This document shows positions 59,789 to 64,000 of a stretch of DNA of 64,000 bases, piece by piece. The notes under the pieces were generated by a model. It was not told the DNA's origin. It made no database searches and saw only the letters and a program-made list of their open reading frames with translations. How positions within the stretch are numbered: the stretch's first letter is position 1; every line of letters begins with the position of its first letter. A program made the position numbers and the translations under genes. The DNA comes from Saccharofermentans sp. Its GTDB lineage: Bacteria > Bacillota > Clostridia > Saccharofermentanales > Saccharofermentanaceae. The DNA is taken from the NCBI GenBank assembly GCA_024691325.1, contig JAILNR010000014.1, positions 1 through 64,000 of the forward strand. The letters are read 5' to 3'.

Positions 59789-61600
59789 ATGTCTGAATCT
59801 ATTTTGGATATGAAGCGCACTGATATGTGCGGTACTTTAAGAGAAGGAGACGTCGGTAAGGAAGTCACTCTCATGGGCTGGTGCCACAAGGCAAGAGACT
59901 TAGGCGGCCTCACATTTATTACATTGAGGGACAGAAGCGGTGAGATACAGCTTGTTATCACACCTGACAGCTCTGAGCAGATCAGAAGCAAGGCTTCGAA
60001 GATCAGATCTGAGTTTGTTCTTGCTGTTAAGGGCAAGGTTGCATTAAGATCTGCCCCTAACGATAAGATGCCGACAGGTAAGATCGAGATCAATGTTGAA
60101 GACCTGCGTATCATCTCAGAGTCGGAGACACCTCCTTTCTATATTGAAGACGAAGATACTGCTAATGAGTCCTTGAGACTTAAGTACAGATATCTTGATT
60201 TAAGAAGACCTGTTATGCAGAACAATATGATCCTTCGCCATAAGATTGCGAAGTCTGCACGTGATTACTTTGATGAGAAGGGATTCCTCGAGATAGAGAC
60301 TCCTATGCTCGGTAAGAGCACACCTGAGGGAGCAAGAGACTATCTTGTGCCTTCAAGAGTTAAGCAGGGATCATTCTTTGCTTTGCCCCAGTCCCCCCAG
60401 CTTTACAAGCAGCTTTTGATGCTTGCGGGTTATGACCGCTATATGCAGATCGCACGCTGCTTCCGTGATGAGGATTTAAGAGCAGACAGGCAGCCGGAGT
60501 TCACACAGATGGACCTTGAGATGAGCTTCGTTGATTGTGACGACGTTATGGAAGTTACTGAAGGCTTCGTTGCAAGAGTATTCAAGGAAGTTCTTGATAT
60601 CGATGTCGAGCTCCCTTTGAAGCGTATCCCCTGGATTGAGGCGATGAACCGCTATGGTTCCGATAAGCCTGACTTAAGATTCGGTATGGAGCTTCAGGAT
60701 ATAAGTGAGTGGGCAAAGACCATCGACTTTGTTGTATTTAAGGATGCTATCGCACAGGGCGGTCTTGTAAAGGCTGTTGTTATCCCCGGCGGTGCTTCAT
60801 TCTCACGTAAGGAAATCGATGCCTTAGGTGAGGTTTGCAAGACTTACAAGGCTAAGGGTATGGCATGGGTAGTTCCTGCGCAGACGGCAAGAGGATCTTT
60901 CCTTAAGTTCTTGAAGCCCGAGGATATTTCCGCTCTTGCTTCGACTGTAGGAGCAGGCGCTGACGATCTTATCTGCATCGTTGCTGACAAGTTCAAGGTT
61001 GTTCATGATTCATTGGGACAGCTTCGTATTGCTGCGGCTCAGAAGCTCGATCTCATTAAGAAGGATGATTTCAAGCTTTGCTGGGTAACAGAGTTCCCTA
61101 TGTTCGAATGGTCGGATGAAGAGGGAAGATTCATGGCTATGCACCATCCTTTCACATGTCCTATGGATGAGGATCTCGATCACCTTGAATCAGATCAGGG
61201 TAATGTAAGGTCAAAGGCTTACGATATCGTATTGAACGGTTGTGAGCTCGGAGGCGGTTCCATAAGAATCCACGACAGAGATCTTCAGATGAGAATATTC
61301 AAACTTTTGGGATTCTCGGAGCAGTCCGCCCAGGAGCAGTTCGGATTCCTTCTTGATGCATTCAAGTATGGCGTTCCTCCTCACGGAGGTCTCGCTATCG
61401 GTCTTGACCGTTTTGTAATGCTTCTTACCGGTGCTAATTCCATAAGAGAAGTAATAGCATTCCCGAAGGTTCAGAATTCTTCTGACCTTATGACTGATGC
61501 CCCGGCACCTGTTGCTGAGGCACAGCTTGAGGAACTCGGCATTAAGCATGTGGAAGCATCATATGAAGATGATGACAACGATAACCTTGTAATGGATTGA
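59789..61600 (+). CDS. aspS: Aspartyl-tRNA synthetase
   Basis: A 603-residue class II synthetase charging tRNA-Asp. It has an N-terminal OB anticodon domain (MGWCHKARDLGGLTFITLRDRSG) and class II motif 2 in ARCFRDEDLRADRQPEFTQMDLE. The bacterial GAD insert follows (about 290-420), then motif 3 GGLAIGLDRFVMLL near 530. ATG 59789 is chosen because AAGGAAGGAC precedes it; an in-frame ATG at 59744 lacks a ribosome binding site. A perfect TATAAT lies at 59721-59726 upstream, but its -35 is weak. Confidence 0.95.
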   Translation: MSESILDMKRTDMCGTLREGDVGKEVTLMGWCHKARDLGGLTFITLRDRSGEIQLVITPDSSEQIRSKASKIRSEFVLAVKGKVALRSAPNDKMPTGKIEINVEDLRIISESETPPFYIEDEDTANESLRLKYRYLDLRRPVMQNNMILRHKIAKSARDYFDEKGFLEIETPMLGKSTPEGARDYLVPSRVKQGSFFALPQSPQLYKQLLMLAGYDRYMQIARCFRDEDLRADRQPEFTQMDLEMSFVDCDDVMEVTEGFVARVFKEVLDIDVELPLKRIPWIEAMNRYGSDKPDLRFGMELQDISEWAKTIDFVVFKDAIAQGGLVKAVVIPGGASFSRKEIDALGEVCKTYKAKGMAWVVPAQTARGSFLKFLKPEDISALASTVGAGADDLICIVADKFKVVHDSLGQLRIAAAQKLDLIKKDDFKLCWVTEFPMFEWSDEEGRFMAMHHPFTCPMDEDLDHLESDQGNVRSKAYDIVLNGCELGGGSIRIHDRDLQMRIFKLLGFSEQSAQEQFGFLLDAFKYGVPPHGGLAIGLDRFVMLLTGANSIREVIAFPKVQNSSDLMTDAPAPVAEAQLEELGIKHVEASYEDDDNDNLVMD

Positions 61601-61604
61601 TAGT

Positions 61605-62225
61605 ATGCATAAAAGAGATAAAAGTCAGGATGTAGTTGTAACGGACCAGAATAAGAAACCGGAGGTAATGGCTTCGGTTCTTGATTGGCTCATAACGATC
61701 GCCGTAGGTGTTCTTGTCGGAATACTTCTCGTTGTGTTCGTTGTACAGAAGGATAATGTTTACGGTGATTCAATGCTTCCGACTTTGCAAAGCGGGTATG
61801 TTGTTTTCACACAGAAGATATCCACATACTTTAATCACTACAACAGAGGCGACATTGTTATTCTCGACGGCTCCGGCATGGAGGGATACAACCACGAAGA
61901 ATATCTTATCAAGAGAATCGTAGGTCTTCCCGGAGACACAGTCAGGATCATGGAAGGACATGTGTTCATAAGAGCGCAGGGTGAGTCAACATTTGTTATG
62001 CTTGATGAGCCCTACCTTGATGAAGGCACATTAACAGAGATGATGAGCTGGGGTCTTGAGAAGGGATACGATGAAGTGGTTCTTGCAGAAGGACAGTACT
62101 ACTGTCTGGGTGACAACAGACCGGTAAGTAACGACAGCCGTAACCTCGGACCTTTCTCAGAAGACAGGATCATGGGTGTGGCGTTCTTCGTAATATATCC
62201 TTTCAATGCAATAAAGCCGATATAA
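61605..62225 (+). CDS. lepB: Signal peptidase I
   Basis: A 206-residue membrane protease that removes Sec signal peptides. One N-terminal span lies at about 26-47. The catalytic serine is in YGDSMLPTL near residue 56, and the lysine is in [12 protein letters not shown] near 103. The C-terminal block [16 protein letters not shown] completes the family pattern. It starts 4 nt after aspS and is followed 8 nt later by lepA, the common lepB-lepA order. Confidence 0.94.
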   Translation: MHKRDKSQDVVVTDQNKKPEVMASVLDWLITIAVGVLVGILLVVFVVQKDNVYGDSMLPTLQSGYVVFTQKISTYFNHYNRGDIVILDGSGMEGYNHEEYLIKRIVGLPGDTVRIMEGHVFIRAQGESTFVMLDEPYLDEGTLTEMMSWGLEKGYDEVVLAEGQYYCLGDNRPVSNDSRNLGPFSEDRIMGVAFFVIYPFNAIKPI

Positions 62226-62233
62226 AGGTGAAG

Positions 62234-64000
62234 ATGGAAAGACAGGAACTGATTAGAAATTTCTGCATAATCGCTCATATCGATCACGGTAAGTCGACAC
62301 TGGCTGACCGTATCATCGAACATACGGGTGTAGTGCAAAAAAGAGATATGATGAGCCAGATTCTCGATAACATGGATATCGAGAGAGAAAGAGGCATCAC
62401 GATAAAGTCACAGGCTACGAGAATGCAGTATACGGCCAAGGACGGCAATACATATACTCTTAATCTCATTGATACTCCCGGTCATGTTGACTTTAATTAT
62501 GAAGTAAGCCGAAGCCTTAAAGCATGCGACGGCGCTATTCTTATCGTCGATTCGTCACAGGGCGTTGAGGCTCAGACAATGGCAAATGCATATCTGGCTG
62601 TTGATGCAGACCTTGAGATCCTGCCCGTAATCAACAAGATCGATCTTCCTGCAGCAAGACCGGAGGAGGTCCGCAAGGAGATAGAGGATGATATCGGCAT
62701 TGACGCTTCCTATGCGCCTTTGATCTCGGCCAAGAATGACATCGGAATAGATGAGGTGCTCGAGGGCATCGTTAAGTATCTTCCGGCTCCCAAGGATCCT
62801 GAGGATGAGCCTTTTCGCGCATTGGTGGTAGACTCGAAATACGACCCATATAAGGGTGTTATCGCTTCCGTAAGAGTACGCGCGGGCTCGATCAAGACGG
62901 GAGAGTCTATACGCATGATGCACACTGGCAAGGAGTTCGCGATAACGGAACTTGGATATTTCCACCCGGGCCAGTACGTGCCCTCGAAGGAACTGCTTGC
63001 AGGTGAAGTGGGATATATCTGTGCTTCTATTAAGTCTGTATCTGACACGGCACCGGGAGACACCATAACATCCGCTTCTAATCCTGCATCTGAGCCTTTA
63101 ACAGGTTATAAGGGCATACAGCAGATGGTGTTCTGCGGAATCTACCCGGTGGACGGCGCACGTTACGGTGATCTTAGAGATGCACTCGAGAAACTGCAGT
63201 TGAACGACGCGGCTCTGTCATTCCAGGCTGAGACTTCCGCTGCTTTGGGCTTCGGCTTCAGATGCGGTTTCTTGGGGCTTTTACACTATGAAGTAATCGA
63301 GGAGAGGCTCGAAAGGGAGTTTAACCTCGATCTGATATCGACAGCACCTTCCGTTATTTACAAGGTGCATAAGATGGACGGCACCGAGCTTGAGGTGGAT
63401 AACCCGACCAATATGCCTGATCCTTCCGAGATAGACTACATGGAGGAGCCGATAGTATTCGCGGATATCATTCTTCCGAAGGAGTATGTCGGTAATATCA
63501 TGGAGTTGTGCCAGAACAGGCGCGGTGAATATGTCGATATGAAGTATCTTGACGAGACACGTGTTGTACTTCGTTATAAGATGCCTCTTAATGAGATAAT
63601 CTACGACTTCTTTGATGCATTGAAGTCGAGAACCAGAGGATACGCGTCACTCGATTATGAGATGGCGGATTACCAGCAAAGCAAGCTTGTAAAGCTCGAT
63701 ATACTGCTTAACGGCGACCCTGTCGATGCTCTGTCTTTCATTGTTCACGCTGATAAGGCGTACGAGAGGGGAAGACGCATGGCGGAGAAGCTTAAGGAAA
63801 ATATTCCGAGGCAGCAGTTCGAAGTGCCTATACAAGCGTGTATTGGTGGTAAAATAATAGCCAGGGAGACGATCAAGGCATTCCGTAAGGATGTAACATC
63901 GAAGTGCTACGGCGGTGATATCTCCCGTAAGAAAAAGCTTCTTGAGAAGCAGAAGGAAGGCAAGAAGAGAATGCGTCAGGTAGGATCTGTAGAGGTTCCG
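62234..64000 (+). CDS. lepA: Elongation factor 4 (LepA), 3' end cut by window edge
   Basis: The frame opens at ATG 62234 after AAAGGTGAAG and stays open to the last base, giving 589 codons. Complete LepA is about 600 residues, so only the final few are missing. The G domain has [21 protein letters not shown] and NKIDL. The LepA-specific block [17 protein letters not shown] and a C-terminal region with [17 protein letters not shown] follow. LepA is a ribosome-bound GTPase aiding translation or ribosome assembly. Confidence 0.96.
   Translation, partial: MERQELIRNFCIIAHIDHGKSTLADRIIEHTGVVQKRDMMSQILDNMDIERERGITIKSQATRMQYTAKDGNTYTLNLIDTPGHVDFNYEVSRSLKACDGAILIVDSSQGVEAQTMANAYLAVDADLEILPVINKIDLPAARPEEVRKEIEDDIGIDASYAPLISAKNDIGIDEVLEGIVKYLPAPKDPEDEPFRALVVDSKYDPYKGVIASVRVRAGSIKTGESIRMMHTGKEFAITELGYFHPGQYVPSKELLAGEVGYICASIKSVSDTAPGDTITSASNPASEPLTGYKGIQQMVFCGIYPVDGARYGDLRDALEKLQLNDAALSFQAETSAALGFGFRCGFLGLLHYEVIEERLEREFNLDLISTAPSVIYKVHKMDGTELEVDNPTNMPDPSEIDYMEEPIVFADIILPKEYVGNIMELCQNRRGEYVDMKYLDETRVVLRYKMPLNEIIYDFFDALKSRTRGYASLDYEMADYQQSKLVKLDILLNGDPVDALSFIVHADKAYERGRRMAEKLKENIPRQQFEVPIQACIGGKIIARETIKAFRKDVTSKCYGGDISRKKKLLEKQKEGKKRMRQVGSVEVP

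Overview
The window looks like chromosomal DNA of an anaerobic Gram-positive Clostridia-type bacterium (Bacillota). The evidence is a division/cell-wall (dcw) cluster starting with mraZ-rsmH, nrdR directly after ftsZ, a CIRCE-controlled hrcA heat-shock operon, a tryptophan T-box, an Lsa-type ABC-F gene and strong GGAGG ribosome binding sites. GH43 and GH3 glycosidases fit a plant-glycan user from a gut or rumen-like habitat. The genus cannot be fixed from sequence alone.

Layout. 1-307 holds no gene, only a terminator hairpin and repeats behind tRNA-Pro(TGG). 0.3-14.5 kb is mixed accessory and metabolic content: cysteine synthase, two coupled membrane proteins, a cytosolic fusion of a ParB-like segment with a BMP-type ligand-binding fold, a metallophosphoesterase, a VanZ-like protein, a GH43 enzyme, the ABC-F gene behind a six-codon leader peptide and attenuator, a lipoprotein, a Na/phosphate cotransporter with PhoU domain, and a GH3 lipoprotein. 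14.5-27.4 kb is the dcw cluster mraZ-rsmH-ftsL-pbp-murE-murF-ftsW-murG-ftsQ-ftsZ-nrdR, without mraY, murD, murC or ftsA. 27.4-34.1 kb carries a two-component system and nth-recG-rsmD-coaD plus a coiled-coil protein, closed by a strong terminator.

34.1-37.2 kb is the most unusual part. It holds an array of eight short motifs in strictly alternating orientation, a lone PD-(D/E)XK-type nuclease, and a divergent AAA/OLD-type ATPase overlapping a DUF4276 (TOPRIM-like) gene that in turn overlaps hemW. It reads as a candidate defence or DNA-processing island embedded in housekeeping genes. 38.3-47.1 kb is a surface-glycan module: methyltransferase, WbqC-like protein, GT2, WecE-like aminotransferase, two large GT-C/YfhO membrane proteins and a pair of small EamA/SMR-like subunits.

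47.2-53.6 kb is hrcA-grpE-clpP-dnaK-dnaJ-prmA. Its promoter carries both a CtsR-like heptad repeat and CIRCE, which fits the presence of clpP inside the operon. Then come a metalloprotease-like lipoprotein, an SCP2 protein, a Nudix hydrolase, a DUF1653 protein, a Trp T-box controlling a stand-alone TrpB2, a degenerate ThiD/PdxK-like protein, rsmE, aspS, lepB and lepA. lepA runs off the right edge and lacks only its last few codons.
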